A stretch of 41,445 nt of DNA, taken from assembly GCA_003220265.1 (NCBI GenBank), contig QHRW01000007.1:1-41445 (forward strand). Direction: 5' to 3'. Under the pieces are notes generated by a model, which searched no databases, was not told where the DNA came from, and was given only the letters and a program-made list of their open reading frames with translations. Source of the stretch: Candidatus Rokuibacteriota bacterium (GTDB lineage Bacteria; Methylomirabilota; Methylomirabilia; Rokubacteriales; CSP1-6). This document shows, one piece after another, positions 14,947-27,663 of this stretch. A program made the position numbers and the translations under genes. Numbering within the stretch: the first letter of the stretch is position 1; every line of letters starts with the position of its first letter.

Positions 14947-15046
14947 CGCGCGGAAGAACGGATAGGCGATGAGGCCGACGACGAGGACGAAGAGCGGCAG
15001 CAGCAGGAGGAGGGCGGTGCCCGTCTCCCGCCGCTGCCGCCCGGTG

Positions 15047-16405
15047 CTAGCCCTGGATCGTGTCGTAGATTTCCTTGATCTTCTTGTCGGCCCAGTCGAT
15101 CGCCTGATCGACCGACCACTTGTCGACGATGACCTTGGCCGGCGCGTCGGTCAGCACGTTGCTGGCCTGCACCTCGGCCGCCGCCGCCGTCACCGGGCCC
15201 GGCCAGCCCGTCGCCGAGAACCACTCGGCGGCGCGGCCGAACGTCCGGTAGTTCTCGTTCTTGTTGAAGTACTCCTTCGAGGCCGCGCGCGCCTTGTCGA
15301 GCACGGGCGTGAACTGGCCGTACGAGTCCTTCATCACGCGGAAGGTCTCCTCGGGCGACAGCAGGTGCGCGATGAGGCTCATCGCGGCGTCGGGATCCTT
15401 GCTGTTCTTGAAGATGCCGAAGCTCATGGCGATCGACCACATGCGGCGGCCATCGGGCCCGCCCGGGTGCGGCAGCGCGACGTGATTGGCCAGCGCCTCC
15501 TCGCGCGCCTTCTTTTCCTTGGCGTCGGTGGCCTTGGCCACCGCGTTCTCCATGGCGAACGTGATGCTGGGCCCGTTGGAGGTCTGCGCGATGTTCTTGG
15601 CGATGAAGTTCTCGTTGTTGCCCGAGCCGGTCCAGGTCAGCGTGTCGGCGGGCTGGATGCCTTCCTTGTAGATGTCGGTCGCCCACTTCATGACCGTCTG
15701 CATCCTGGCGTTCTTGATCGACTGGTACTTGCCGTCCTTCGTCGCCCAGCCCACGCCGTGCGAGTACATGAGGCTCTGCATGACGCCGTAGCCGTCGGCC
15801 GTGCGGTTCCAGCTCTGGCCCATGCCGTAGAAGTTGTCCTTCGGCCGGTTCACCGCCGCCGCCGCGGCCTTGGCCTCCTCGAACGTGTTCGGCAGCTTGA
15901 CCTTGTGCTTGTCGAGCACGTCGCGCCAGACGTACCAGAAGGCCGGCATGATGTACCACGGCAGCGCGTACGTCTTGCCGCCGATCACGGTGACGGGCGC
16001 CACGTTGGCGGGCGGCTTGCCCACCTCGCCCTCCACCTGGCGCGCGAAGCTGCTGAGGTCCATCAGCTGGCCCATGCCGGCGAAGCGCGCCGGCGCACCC
16101 GTCTCGAGCTGGCCGACGTCGGGCGTGTTCTTGTTCTCGATGGCCGCCACGTACTTCGTCTGCACGTCCTCGAACGTGAAGTACTCCACCGTCACGCTGG
16201 CGCCGTGCTTCTCCGCCCAGCGCTGCGCGCTCCCCTCGATGGCCTTGTTGGTCGGCTCGACGTAGGTCTTGAGGATCCACAGCCGCAGGCTCGCGCCCTT
16301 CTTCACGGCGGGGGCCGCGTCGAGGCGCAGCGGCAGCGCCAGGGCGACCGAGGCGCCGGCCGCGCCGGCCAGGAATGTCCGCCGGGTGAGGCGTCGGTCT
16401 CTCAT
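15047..16405 (-). CDS. ABC transporter solute-binding protein, family 1 (sugar type), Tat-exported
   Basis: The 452-residue protein has a twin-arginine signal (R8-R9 in LTRRTFLAGAAG) ending near LDAAPA, so it should be exported folded. The mature region (KKGASLRLWILKTYVEP, ENKNTPDVGQLETG, FGIFKNSKDPDAAMSLIAHLLSPEE) follows the SBP_bac_1 pattern of extracellular sugar-binding proteins. It is the first gene of the importer operon and has a strong GAGGAGGGCC ribosome site before the ATG. Substrates in this family include oligosaccharides, glycerol phosphate and polyols; the ligand cannot be named here. Confidence 0.93.
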   Translation of the reverse strand: MRDRRLTRRTFLAGAAGASVALALPLRLDAAPAVKKGASLRLWILKTYVEPTNKAIEGSAQRWAEKHGASVTVEYFTFEDVQTKYVAAIENKNTPDVGQLETGAPARFAGMGQLMDLSSFARQVEGEVGKPPANVAPVTVIGGKTYALPWYIMPAFWYVWRDVLDKHKVKLPNTFEEAKAAAAAVNRPKDNFYGMGQSWNRTADGYGVMQSLMYSHGVGWATKDGKYQSIKNARMQTVMKWATDIYKEGIQPADTLTWTGSGNNENFIAKNIAQTSNGPSITFAMENAVAKATDAKEKKAREEALANHVALPHPGGPDGRRMWSIAMSFGIFKNSKDPDAAMSLIAHLLSPEETFRVMKDSYGQFTPVLDKARAASKEYFNKNENYRTFGRAAEWFSATGWPGPVTAAAAEVQASNVLTDAPAKVIVDKWSVDQAIDWADKKIKEIYDTIQG

Positions 16406-16429
16406 GGAAAGGCCCTCCTCGCGCGGCGA

Positions 16430-16458
16430 ATGATCGGCGCAGGCGGGGCCCGTGTCAA
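16430..16458 (-). promoter_or_regulatory. sigma-70-type promoter of the sugar importer operon
   Basis: On the minus strand a perfect TTGACA (16458-16453) lies 17 bases from GATCAT (16435-16430). The -35 flank TTGACACG and the -10 flank ATCATTCGC also occur in the peptide importer promoter at 6330-6358. The predicted start near 16423 leaves a leader of about 18 bases containing GAGGAGG. Confidence 0.65.
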
Positions 16459-16484
16459 GGCAGGTCGGAGCGGTTGCTAGCCGC

Positions 16485-17036
16485 TTACCGTATGAAGCCG
16501 AACGCGATCTGAACCCGGACGCGCGCGCCGCGGAAGTCCTGCGGCAGCGGAGGCAGCCGGCGGAGGCCGATGATCGTGTCGCGGGCCTTGAGGTCGTACT
16601 TGAAGTCGCCGGAGGAGCGCTCGATCTCGGGAATCGTGAGCCCGCCGTCGCGATTGACGTACAGGGCGATGATCGGCTGCGGCCCGTCCTGGCCGCGTCC
16701 GATCCAGGCCTTCGTCACGATCCTGCGTGTCTCGCGCGCCCACGCTCCCGACAGCGACTCCAGGCGTGGGTGGTGCTGGATGACGAGGCCCAGCACGGGC
16801 GGCGTCGCCGGCTTCACGTAGGGCTTCGGCGACGGGAAGACGGTGTCGTCGCGGAAGTCCGGCGTGGTCGCCTTCGCCGCGTACTTCTCCGGGATCAGGT
16901 GCTTCGACTGCGCCCAGTGGATCACGCCTTGCTCGTCGACATAGCGATAGAACTGGTTCGGGCCGCCTGCCTGCTGCGGCCATGCCGGCGACGCGGTCAA
17001 CAGGAGGGCGAGCAGAGCACCCGACAGTGTTCGCAT
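16485..17036 (-). CDS. exported DUF4124-like / TonB C-terminal-like protein
   Basis: The 183-residue protein has a signal peptide (about 1-21). An N-terminal DUF4124-like motif follows (FYRYVDEQGVIHWAQS, 29-44), then a proline-rich linker (68-81). The C-terminal region resembles the TonB C-terminal domain (IIALYVNRDGGLTIPEIERSSG, then LPPLPQDFRGARVRVQIAFGF). Unlike TonB it lacks a lasting membrane anchor and a long Pro/Lys rod, so energy transduction is unlikely. A soluble periplasmic binding or scaffold role is a guess. The ATG at 17036 has GGAGG nine bases upstream and lies about 15 bases after a sigma-54-type promoter. It is monocistronic. Confidence 0.75.
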   Translation of the reverse strand: MRTLSGALLALLLTASPAWPQQAGGPNQFYRYVDEQGVIHWAQSKHLIPEKYAAKATTPDFRDDTVFPSPKPYVKPATPPVLGLVIQHHPRLESLSGAWARETRRIVTKAWIGRGQDGPQPIIALYVNRDGGLTIPEIERSSGDFKYDLKARDTIIGLRRLPPLPQDFRGARVRVQIAFGFIR

Positions 17037-17061
17037 GGCGCAAGCCTCCGGGAAGACCCAG

Positions 17062-17077
17062 GGCACTGGCCATGCCA
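17062..17077 (-). promoter_or_regulatory. candidate sigma-54 promoter
   Basis: On the minus strand TGGCATG-GCCA-GTGCC has GG (17076-17075) and GC (17064-17063) exactly ten bases apart. It matches the -24 half well (TGGCA-G) and the -12 half at TGC. The predicted start is near 17051, directly before the GGAGG ribosome site of the gene at 17036. Confidence 0.5.
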
Positions 17078-17131
17078 CACCAGGAAGGTGATATTCGAAG
17101 CGGGCTTGGCCGGGGGGCGGTCCGGGACGGT

Positions 17132-17188
17132 TGTCGGCCCGCCGACACTGGGTTGCCAGCGCGGCACGTCCCGGGACGCTTCTGTCGG
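17132..17188 (-). promoter_or_regulatory. candidate activator sites upstream of the sigma-54-type promoter
   Basis: TGTCGGC-CC-GCCGACA (17132-17147) is a perfect 7-base inverted repeat, and a further TTCTGTCGGTT core lies at 17180-17190. On the minus strand they sit about 81-96 and 132-137 bases upstream of the predicted start. The TTCTGTCGGTT core equals the one at 8560-8570. A 12-base palindrome CGTCCCGGGACG (17167-17178) lies between them. No gene was found from 17037 to 17206. Confidence 0.45.
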
Positions 17189-17206
17189 TTCAGCGCGTGG
17201 CTGAGC

Positions 17207-19438
17207 TCAGCGCACGGTGGTCGGCAGCGCAGATTCCGTCGCACGAGATGCCGACGGTGGCGCCGCGGCGGCCTCGAGCGTCTGGCGAGCGCGAGCGAGC
17301 ACGTCGGGGTCCGCGGCCGCTGCGCTCGCCAGACGGCGATAGACGCTCTCGGCGGCGCCGCGATCACCGATCGCGAGGAAGGTCTGCATCGCTGCCAGCA
17401 GCGCGCGACGCTCGGCGGGCAGTCCGGCGGCGAGATCGGCCGACCTGGCGAACATCTCCAGGGATTCCTGATGAAGGCCCGCGTTTCGCAGGACATCGCC
17501 CGCGAGGTAGGCGGCCTCGCCGCTCGTCGCGCGATCGTCGGTGGGATCGTAGCCGGGCCGACGGCCGACCAGCTTTCCGTACGCGGCGAGCGCCTGCGCG
17601 GGGTCGCGCAGCGCCGTGAAGGAGCGGCCGGCACCGAGCAGGGCGCGTCGCGCCCACGGCGTGCGCTCCGCGACGTAGGCCGCCGTCAGGTACCACTCGA
17701 CGGCGGCGGAGTGCTCTCCCTCGGCCTGCAATCCTTCGGCAAGGCGGTACGCGGCCTCGGCGGCCTCGTCGGCGCGCCCGATCTGAACGAGTCTCTGCAG
17801 CGCCCCGCGCGCAGCCGGCCGGTTGCCCGCGGCCTCGTGGATCTGCGCGAGGAGCAGCAGCGCGCGCGGAGCTTCGGCGCCCTTGCTCGCCGCGATGGGT
17901 TCGAGCCGAGCACGCGCCTCGGCCGTGGCCCCGGTGCGGAAGAGCGCCTCGGCGGACTGCAGACGGACGCTCGGCGGGGCGGCCGCGGGTGCCCGCGCCA
18001 GCAGCGTCTCGTAGGAGCGGCGAGCGATCGGCCACTGGCCTGCCGATGCGGCGCCGGCCGCCACGCGAGTCAGCAACGCAGGCGCCGGCGGATAGGACGG
18101 GAAGTCCTCGACGAGGCGCGCGGCGAGCGCGGCGGTCAGCGAGTCGGGCCAACCGCGGTCGGCCGCCGCCAGCAGCGTGACGCCGTGGATCAGGTACGGG
18201 CTGCGCTGCCGCTGGCTCATGACGGCGCCCGCGAATGCATCGAGGCGAGCGCGTCCGTCGGGACCCTTGCTCGTGGGCGACGCCGGCGCGGTGAGCCACG
18301 CTTCGCCGCCGTACACCACGAGCGCGTCTTCCAGCCGTGAGCGCGACTGGACGACCGCGGGCCCGCCGGCCGCGACCGCTTCGAGATCGCGAAGCGCCTC
18401 GTCGTGGCGCCCTCGCCGAACCGCGACCGTGGCTCGGCCGAGCCGCGCGAGCGAGACGTACGGGCTGGCCGCGTACCGGGCGAGGGCGCTGTCGAGCAGG
18501 CGTGCGCTCGCCGTCGTGTCGCCGGCCTGAGCGGCGACCTCCGCCGCGAGAATCAGGGCGAGCGGAGCGCGCGTGTCGGCCGGGAAGCGGTCGGCGAGCT
18601 GCGTCCACGCGCGCCGTGCCTCGTCGCGACGGCCACGCCTCAGCTCGGCCCAGCCGAGCGCCATGGCTGCGCCCGCGGCGTCGGGGCTGGCATCGCCGAG
18701 CGCGAGCACGTCACGGTAATAGTGAGCGGCGCGACTGTAGGCGCGCAGCCCGTACGCCGCATCGGCGGCGACATTGAGCGCGCCCGCACGAATCGCCGAC
18801 GGCACCCGGGCCTGCAGCAGCGCCTCGGCGTCGCGCTGCGCGAGCGCGAAGCTGCCGCGCGCCAGCTCGGTGCGCGCGCGCGCCAGCAGCGCTTCGACCG
18901 GCACTCCGCCAACGGAGCTCGGGTCCGGATCGCCGCCGAGACTGTTGCTGCCCCCGGTCGGCGACGCCGTCCCCGTTGCGCTCGGACCCGTGCTCGTCGC
19001 ATTTCCGCCCGCAGCGCCAACGCCGGAGCCCGCACCCGTGCCGGCCGCACCGCTGCCCGCGGCGCCGGAGGCTCCGGCACTTCCTGCACCAGTCCCGCCG
19101 CCACCGGCAGAGCCACCCGCGCCATTGCCACCACTCGAACCACTGCCACTGCCGCTACCCGAGCCACTGCCGCTACCCGAGCCGCCGCTTCCGGAGCCAC
19201 TGCCGCTACCGCCGGAGCCACTGCCGCTGCCACCGCCGGACCCGCCGCCTCCACCTCCACCGCCACCGCCTCCACCACCGCCGCCCTTGGCGATCAGGAT
19301 GGTGCCGTCGCCGACGGAATCACCTGGCACGGAGGTAAATCCGGAATACCTGGTGGCTGCCACGGCGGGAAGTGCGAGCGCGATCAGCATGGCGATCGCC
19401 GTGAAGACGCGGAAGACCATGCCCTTGAGGCTAGACAT
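17207..19438 (-). CDS. exported Gly/Ser-rich protein with TPR-like repeats
   Basis: About 743 residues: a signal peptide (about 7-28, FTAIAMLIALALPAVAA), then a low-complexity region. That region has a run of 15 glycines (about 52-66), Gly-Ser repeats to about 103 and a Gly/Ala/Ser/Thr stretch to about 170. From about 180 to 735 it is helical with tetratricopeptide-like pairs (ARGSFALAQRDAEALLQ, SRAAHYYRDVLALGD, ARRSYETLLARAPAA, ALAAYGKLVGRRPGYD). It is probably a periplasmic or surface scaffold. Starts at 19447, 19438 and 19420 are all possible; an AAGG lies just before 19420. It follows pyrF by about 60 bases with no visible terminator, so it may ride on the pyrimidine transcript. Confidence 0.78.
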   Translation of the reverse strand: MSSLKGMVFRVFTAIAMLIALALPAVAATRYSGFTSVPGDSVGDGTILIAKGGGGGGGGGGGGGGGSGGGSGSGSGGSGSGSGSGGSGSGSGSGSGSGSGSSGGNGAGGSAGGGGTGAGSAGASGAAGSGAAGTGAGSGVGAAGGNATSTGPSATGTASPTGGSNSLGGDPDPSSVGGVPVEALLARARTELARGSFALAQRDAEALLQARVPSAIRAGALNVAADAAYGLRAYSRAAHYYRDVLALGDASPDAAGAAMALGWAELRRGRRDEARRAWTQLADRFPADTRAPLALILAAEVAAQAGDTTASARLLDSALARYAASPYVSLARLGRATVAVRRGRHDEALRDLEAVAAGGPAVVQSRSRLEDALVVYGGEAWLTAPASPTSKGPDGRARLDAFAGAVMSQRQRSPYLIHGVTLLAAADRGWPDSLTAALAARLVEDFPSYPPAPALLTRVAAGAASAGQWPIARRSYETLLARAPAAAPPSVRLQSAEALFRTGATAEARARLEPIAASKGAEAPRALLLLAQIHEAAGNRPAARGALQRLVQIGRADEAAEAAYRLAEGLQAEGEHSAAVEWYLTAAYVAERTPWARRALLGAGRSFTALRDPAQALAAYGKLVGRRPGYDPTDDRATSGEAAYLAGDVLRNAGLHQESLEMFARSADLAAGLPAERRALLAAMQTFLAIGDRGAAESVYRRLASAAAADPDVLARARQTLEAAAAPPSASRATESALPTTVR
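19130..19285. repeat. coding tandem repeats of the Gly/Ser region
   Basis: Simple-sequence DNA encodes poly-Gly and (Gly-Ser)n. Two identical 18-base units, ACTGCCGCTACCCGAGCC, lie back to back at 19148-19165 and 19166-19183, with degenerate copies around them. The in-frame units could expand or shrink by slippage and change linker length without breaking the frame. Confidence 0.75.
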
Positions 19439-19497
19439 CCGAGGCATCGGGCAGTCGCGGAGCAACCGCCGTGCCTTCGAGCTCCGGATCGGTTGGC

Positions 19498-20224
19498 TCA
19501 AGTGGAAGCGGCTGAGATTTCCTCGGTGATGGCACGCGCCGCCACAACAGGGTCCGATGCGGCCGTGATCGGCCGGCCCACCACCAGGTAATTCGCACCG
19601 GCGGCGATCGCCGCCGTGGGCGTCGCGGTGCGCATCTGGTCGTCACCGCGGTCTGCGGGCCGGATCCCCGGCGTCACGATGACCCACGCGCGGCCGAGCG
19701 CATTGCGCAGGAGACGAATCTCGTGAGACGACGCCACGCAGCCGTCGAGTCCGGCCGTGCGTGCCTGCTCGGCGAGATGCAGCACGTGGGCCTCGACGCT
19801 GCCACCCACGCCGACTTCCCGCTCGAGCGCGCGGCGGTCGAGGCTCGTCAGCACCGTCACGCCGATCACGAGCGGGCGTGCGACGGCGAAGTCCTTGGCC
19901 GCCTTCGTGGCCGCCTCGGCGGCAGCGCGCAGCATCGCCGCGCCGCCCGAGGCGTGGACGTTGAGGATGAAGACGCCGAGGCGCGTGGCCTCGCGCACGG
20001 CGCCCGCCACCGTGTTCGGGATGTCGTGGTACTTGAGGTCCAGGAAGACGCGGAAGCCGCGCTTGAGCGCGTGCTCGACAGCCACGGGGCCGGCGGCGGT
20101 GAAGAGCTGGCTGCCGATCTTGCAGCCGCTGACCTCGCCGGCCAGCCGGTCCATCAGCGCATCGGCCTCGTCGAGCCGCTCGACGTCGAGCGCGACCAGC
20201 AGGCGGTCCCTGGGCGCCGATGCC

Positions 20225-20232
<8 letters not shown>
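19498..20232 (-). CDS. pyrF: orotidine 5'-phosphate decarboxylase
   Basis: The 244-residue protein carries the OMP decarboxylase signature [11 protein letters not shown] (65-75) with the D-K-x-x-D charge network (D65, K67, D70) and K38 (CKIGSQLF). The phosphate-binding end reads VTPGIRP and YLVVGRPIT. It catalyses OMP to UMP, the last step of de novo pyrimidine synthesis, in the cytoplasm. The ATG at 20232 overlaps the 3' end of carB by eight bases, which implies coupled translation. Length and motifs are normal. It is the last pyrimidine gene of the operon. Confidence 0.97.
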
Positions 20233-23428
<3,196 letters not shown>

Positions 23429-23695
23429 TTATTCCTCGACCAGCCCGTAGACCACGGAGGTGTCGGGCGCGGCTTCCTCGCGCTTGTAGAGGACGTCGTC
23501 GAGGCGGCCGCCGCCGGCCCACACGACCTGGCCGTCGCCCCAGAGCTGCTCGCCCAGCACGCTCATGCGCTTCTCCACGCGCTCCTTGATGGCCTTGGCC
23601 TCCAGCGACGCCTCGTTCTGGGCGGTGAACGACGCCCACTCCGGTTTCTGCCCGGCGCTCTCGACCTTGCGGTACGAGATCAAGTACTTCGGCAT
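23429..23695 (-). CDS. orf88, small protein of unknown function between carA and carB
   Basis: An 88-residue soluble protein (MPKYLISYRKVESAGQK at the start) with a predicted beta-alpha-beta-like layout. It has an Ala/Glu/Lys-rich helix (about 29-48), then WGDGQVVWAGGGRLDDVLYK. No signal peptide, membrane segment or cysteine is seen and I recognise no family. It has a strong GGGAGG ribosome site, starts 3 bases after carA and ends immediately before the carB GTG, so it is certainly translated in the operon. Its position suggests a role tied to carbamoyl-phosphate synthase, perhaps assembly or regulation, but that is inference. Confidence 0.8.
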   Translation of the reverse strand: MPKYLISYRKVESAGQKPEWASFTAQNEASLEAKAIKERVEKRMSVLGEQLWGDGQVVWAGGGRLDDVLYKREEAAPDTSVVYGLVEE

Positions 23696-23698
23696 GGA

Positions 23699-24814
23699 TC
23701 AGCCTCCCATGAGATCGGTGAACCGTGCGAAGAGGTAATTCGCGTCGTGCGGCCCCGGTGAGGCTTCGGGGTGGTACTGCACGCAGAACACCGGCAGCTC
23801 CCGGTGGCGCAGTCCCTCGCACGTGTTGTCGTTGAGATTGAGGTGGCTCGGCTCCCAGCCGCGGCCGGCCACCGAGGCCGGATCGACCGCGAAGTTGTGG
23901 TTCTGCGAGGTGATCTCCACGCGGCCGGTGGCGAGGTCGCGCACCGGGTGGTTGGCGCCGTGATGGCCGAACGAGAGCTTGTACGTGCGCCCGCCCGCGG
24001 CGAGCCCGAGGATCTGGTGCCCGAGGCAGATGCCAAAAATAGGAACCTTCCCGATAAGGCCGCGCACCGACTCGACCAGATATGGAACGCCTTCGGGATC
24101 CCCCGGTCCATTCGAAAGGAAGACCCCGTCTGGCTTTCTCTCCAGCACGCCCGCGGCCGGCGTGTCGGCGGGCACCACGGTGACGTCGCAGCCGGCCGTG
24201 CTGAGCTGGCGCAGGATGTTGAGCTTGATCCCGGCGTCGTAGGCCACGACGTTGAAGCGCGCCGGCGGCGGCGTGACGTAGCCGCCAGCACGCTTCCACT
24301 CGCCCTCGTGCCAGCCGAAGGGCTGGGTGACGCTCACTTCCTTCACGAGATCGCGGCCGACGATTTGCGGCAGCCCTCGCGCGCGCTCGCGCAGCCGCTC
24401 GACGTCGCGCTCGACCGTGGAGACGATGCCGTCCTGCGAGCCGTGATCGCGCAGGTGCCGGGTGAGCGCGCGCGTGTCGATTCCCTGCAGGCCGACGATC
24501 CCGTGGGCTTTCAGGTAGTCGTCGAGGCTCACGCGCCCGCGCCACGACGAGGGATAGGGGGACGCCTCCTTGACGATGAGGCCGTTGACCCAGGGCTTGC
24601 GCGACTCGACGTCCTCGTCGTTCAGCCCGTAGTTGCCGATCATCGGGTACGTCATCGTCACGATCTGTCCTCGATAGGACGGATCGGTGAGGATTTCCTG
24701 ATATCCCGACATCGCCGTATTGAAAATGACTTCTCCGGCAGTTTCCCCTTCGGCGCCGAGCGCCTGGCCGCGGAACACGCGGCCGTCGCGCAGGACGAGG
24801 ATCGCCTCTCTCAT
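23699..24814 (-). CDS. carA: carbamoyl-phosphate synthase small subunit (glutaminase)
   Basis: The 371-residue protein has the CarA N-terminal domain ([36 protein letters not shown]) and a class I glutamine amidotransferase domain. The triad is C263 ([11 protein letters not shown]), H348 and E350 ([13 protein letters not shown]). It releases ammonia from glutamine and passes it to CarB. The start ATG at 24814 overlaps the pyrC stop (ATGA); an ATG two codons earlier (24820) is also possible. Unusually, it is separated from carB by an extra gene (orf88). Confidence 0.97.
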   Translation of the reverse strand: MREAILVLRDGRVFRGQALGAEGETAGEVIFNTAMSGYQEILTDPSYRGQIVTMTYPMIGNYGLNDEDVESRKPWVNGLIVKEASPYPSSWRGRVSLDDYLKAHGIVGLQGIDTRALTRHLRDHGSQDGIVSTVERDVERLRERARGLPQIVGRDLVKEVSVTQPFGWHEGEWKRAGGYVTPPPARFNVVAYDAGIKLNILRQLSTAGCDVTVVPADTPAAGVLERKPDGVFLSNGPGDPEGVPYLVESVRGLIGKVPIFGICLGHQILGLAAGGRTYKLSFGHHGANHPVRDLATGRVEITSQNHNFAVDPASVAGRGWEPSHLNLNDNTCEGLRHRELPVFCVQYHPEASPGPHDANYLFARFTDLMGG

Positions 24815-26074
24815 TCCCATACGATCCGCCCGCCGACGATCGTCTTCCACGGCCGGCCGGTGACCGTCCAGCCCGCGAACGGCGTGTTGCGGCTCTTGGA
24901 GGCGAACCGCGCGGGATCGACCGTCCACCGGGCCTCGGGATCGAGCAGCGTCAGGTCCGCCGGCGCACCGGCGGCGAGGCTGCCGCCCGGCAGGTGCAGC
25001 AGCCGCGCCGGGTCGCGGCTGAGCCGCGCGACCAGCGTGGCCAGGGGCAGGGTGCCGGGCGTCACGAGCCGATCCATCAGCAGACCAACCGCGGTCTCCA
25101 GCCCGACGATGCCGAACGCCGCGCGGTCGAACTCGCCCTCCTTCTCGCTGGTCGCGTGCGGGGCGTGGTCGGTCGCGATGCAGTCGATGGTGCCGTCGAT
25201 GAGCCCCTCGACCAGCGCCTCGGCGTCCCGCTTGGTGCGCAGCGGCGGATTCATCTTGGTGTTGGCGTCGAAGGTGCGCACGGCCTCCTCGGTGAGGAGC
25301 AGGTGGTGCGGCGTGACCTCGGCCGTCACGCGCACGCCCCGCGCCTTGGCGTCGCGCACCAGCCGCACGGCGCCCGCCGTCGAGAGGTGGGCGATGTGCA
25401 CGTGGGCCCCCGTCAGCTCCGCCAGCAGGATGTCGCGGGCCACCATGACGTCCTCGGCCGCCGCCGGCGCGCCGGGCACGCCGAGCTCGGTGGACACGAC
25501 GCCCTCGTTCATGGCCGCGCCCTGCGAGAGGTGATGATCCTCGGCGTGGCTGATCAGCGGCGTGGCGAAGGGGAGCGTGTATTCCATCGCGCGGCGGTAG
25601 AGCGCGGCGTTCATCACGCACTTGCCGTCGTCGGAGAACGCCACGCACCCGGCCTCGGCCAGCTCGGCCAGCTCCGCCAGCTCCTCGCCGCCCAGGTTGC
25701 GCGTGACGGCGCCGATCGGCGCACGATCCCGTCCGTCTCGGCCCTGGCGCGGATGTAATCGGTCACCGCGCGGTTGTCGTTGACCGGGTGCGTGTTGGCC
25801 ATGGCGCACACGGCGGTGAAGCCGCCCGCGGCCGCCGCGCGCGTGCCGGTGGCCACCGTCTCCTTGTATTCCTGGCCGGGCTCGCGCAGGTGCACGTGCA
25901 GGTCGATGAAGCCCGGGCACACGATCTTGCCGGTCGCGTCGAGCACCTTCGTGTCGGCCGGCACGGCCAGCGTCTTGCCGACCCGCTCGATGCGGTCGCC
26001 CTTCAGCAGCACGTCCTGGACGGAGTCGACGGAGCCGGCGGGATCGATCACGCGGCCGTTCCGGATCAGGAGGC

Positions 26075-26078
<4 letters not shown>
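24811..26078 (-). CDS. pyrC: dihydroorotase, interrupted by one frameshift as sequenced
   Basis: The N-terminal part (26078 to about 25725) has the metal motif HVHLREPG (H61, H63) and [17 protein letters not shown]. The reading then has to change frame near 25718-25724 to continue as [20 protein letters not shown]. The rest follows with HAED, HIAHLST and TDHAPH, all active-site motifs of class I dihydroorotase. The expected VRVYPIGAVTR is damaged, consistent with loss of 1 or 7 bases. All catalytic motifs are intact, so a sequencing error or very recent mutation is likely. The ATG at 26078 overlaps the pyrB stop (ATGA). It closes carbamoyl aspartate to dihydroorotate. Confidence 0.9.
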
Positions 26079-27013
<935 letters not shown>

Positions 27014-27014
27014 G

Positions 27015-27584
<570 letters not shown>

Positions 27585-27588
27585 TTAC

Positions 27589-27604
27589 GAGCCTCTCCGG
27601 GCTC
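27589..27604 (-). promoter_or_regulatory. PyrR-binding RNA hairpin in the pyr leader
   Basis: Read on the minus strand, GAGCCCGGAGAGGCTC forms a 5-base-pair stem (GAGCC/GGCTC) with the loop CGGAGA. It fits the known PyrR site pattern (purine-rich AGYCC-nGAGAGGYU). It ends a few bases before the GGGGAG ribosome site of pyrR. No terminator/antiterminator pair is visible, which favours translational control over transcription attenuation. Confidence 0.75.
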
Positions 27605-27633
27605 ACTTAAAGGAAAGCACCGAACTGCACGTC

Positions 27634-27663
27634 ACTTTACCCGGCCTCGCGCGCTCCTGTCAA
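27634..27663 (-). promoter_or_regulatory. promoter of the pyr operon
   Basis: On the minus strand a perfect TTGACA (27663-27658) lies 18 bases from TAAAGT (27639-27634). The -10 overlaps the TAA stop of the upstream histidine kinase gene. The predicted start near 27627 gives a leader of about 50 bases that includes the PyrR hairpin. Confidence 0.6.

Noticed and set aside
17200..17211. GCTGAGCTCAGC palindrome as a terminator
   Set aside because: It overlaps the stop codon of the TPR gene, has no loop and no T-tract.
19130..19285. Tandem repeats as a CRISPR array
   Set aside because: They are in-frame Gly-Ser codons with no unique spacers and no cas genes.
27606..27611. TTTAAG as the pyr -10 box
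   Set aside because: Its start would fall inside the PyrR hairpin; TTGACA-N18-TAAAGT upstream fits better.
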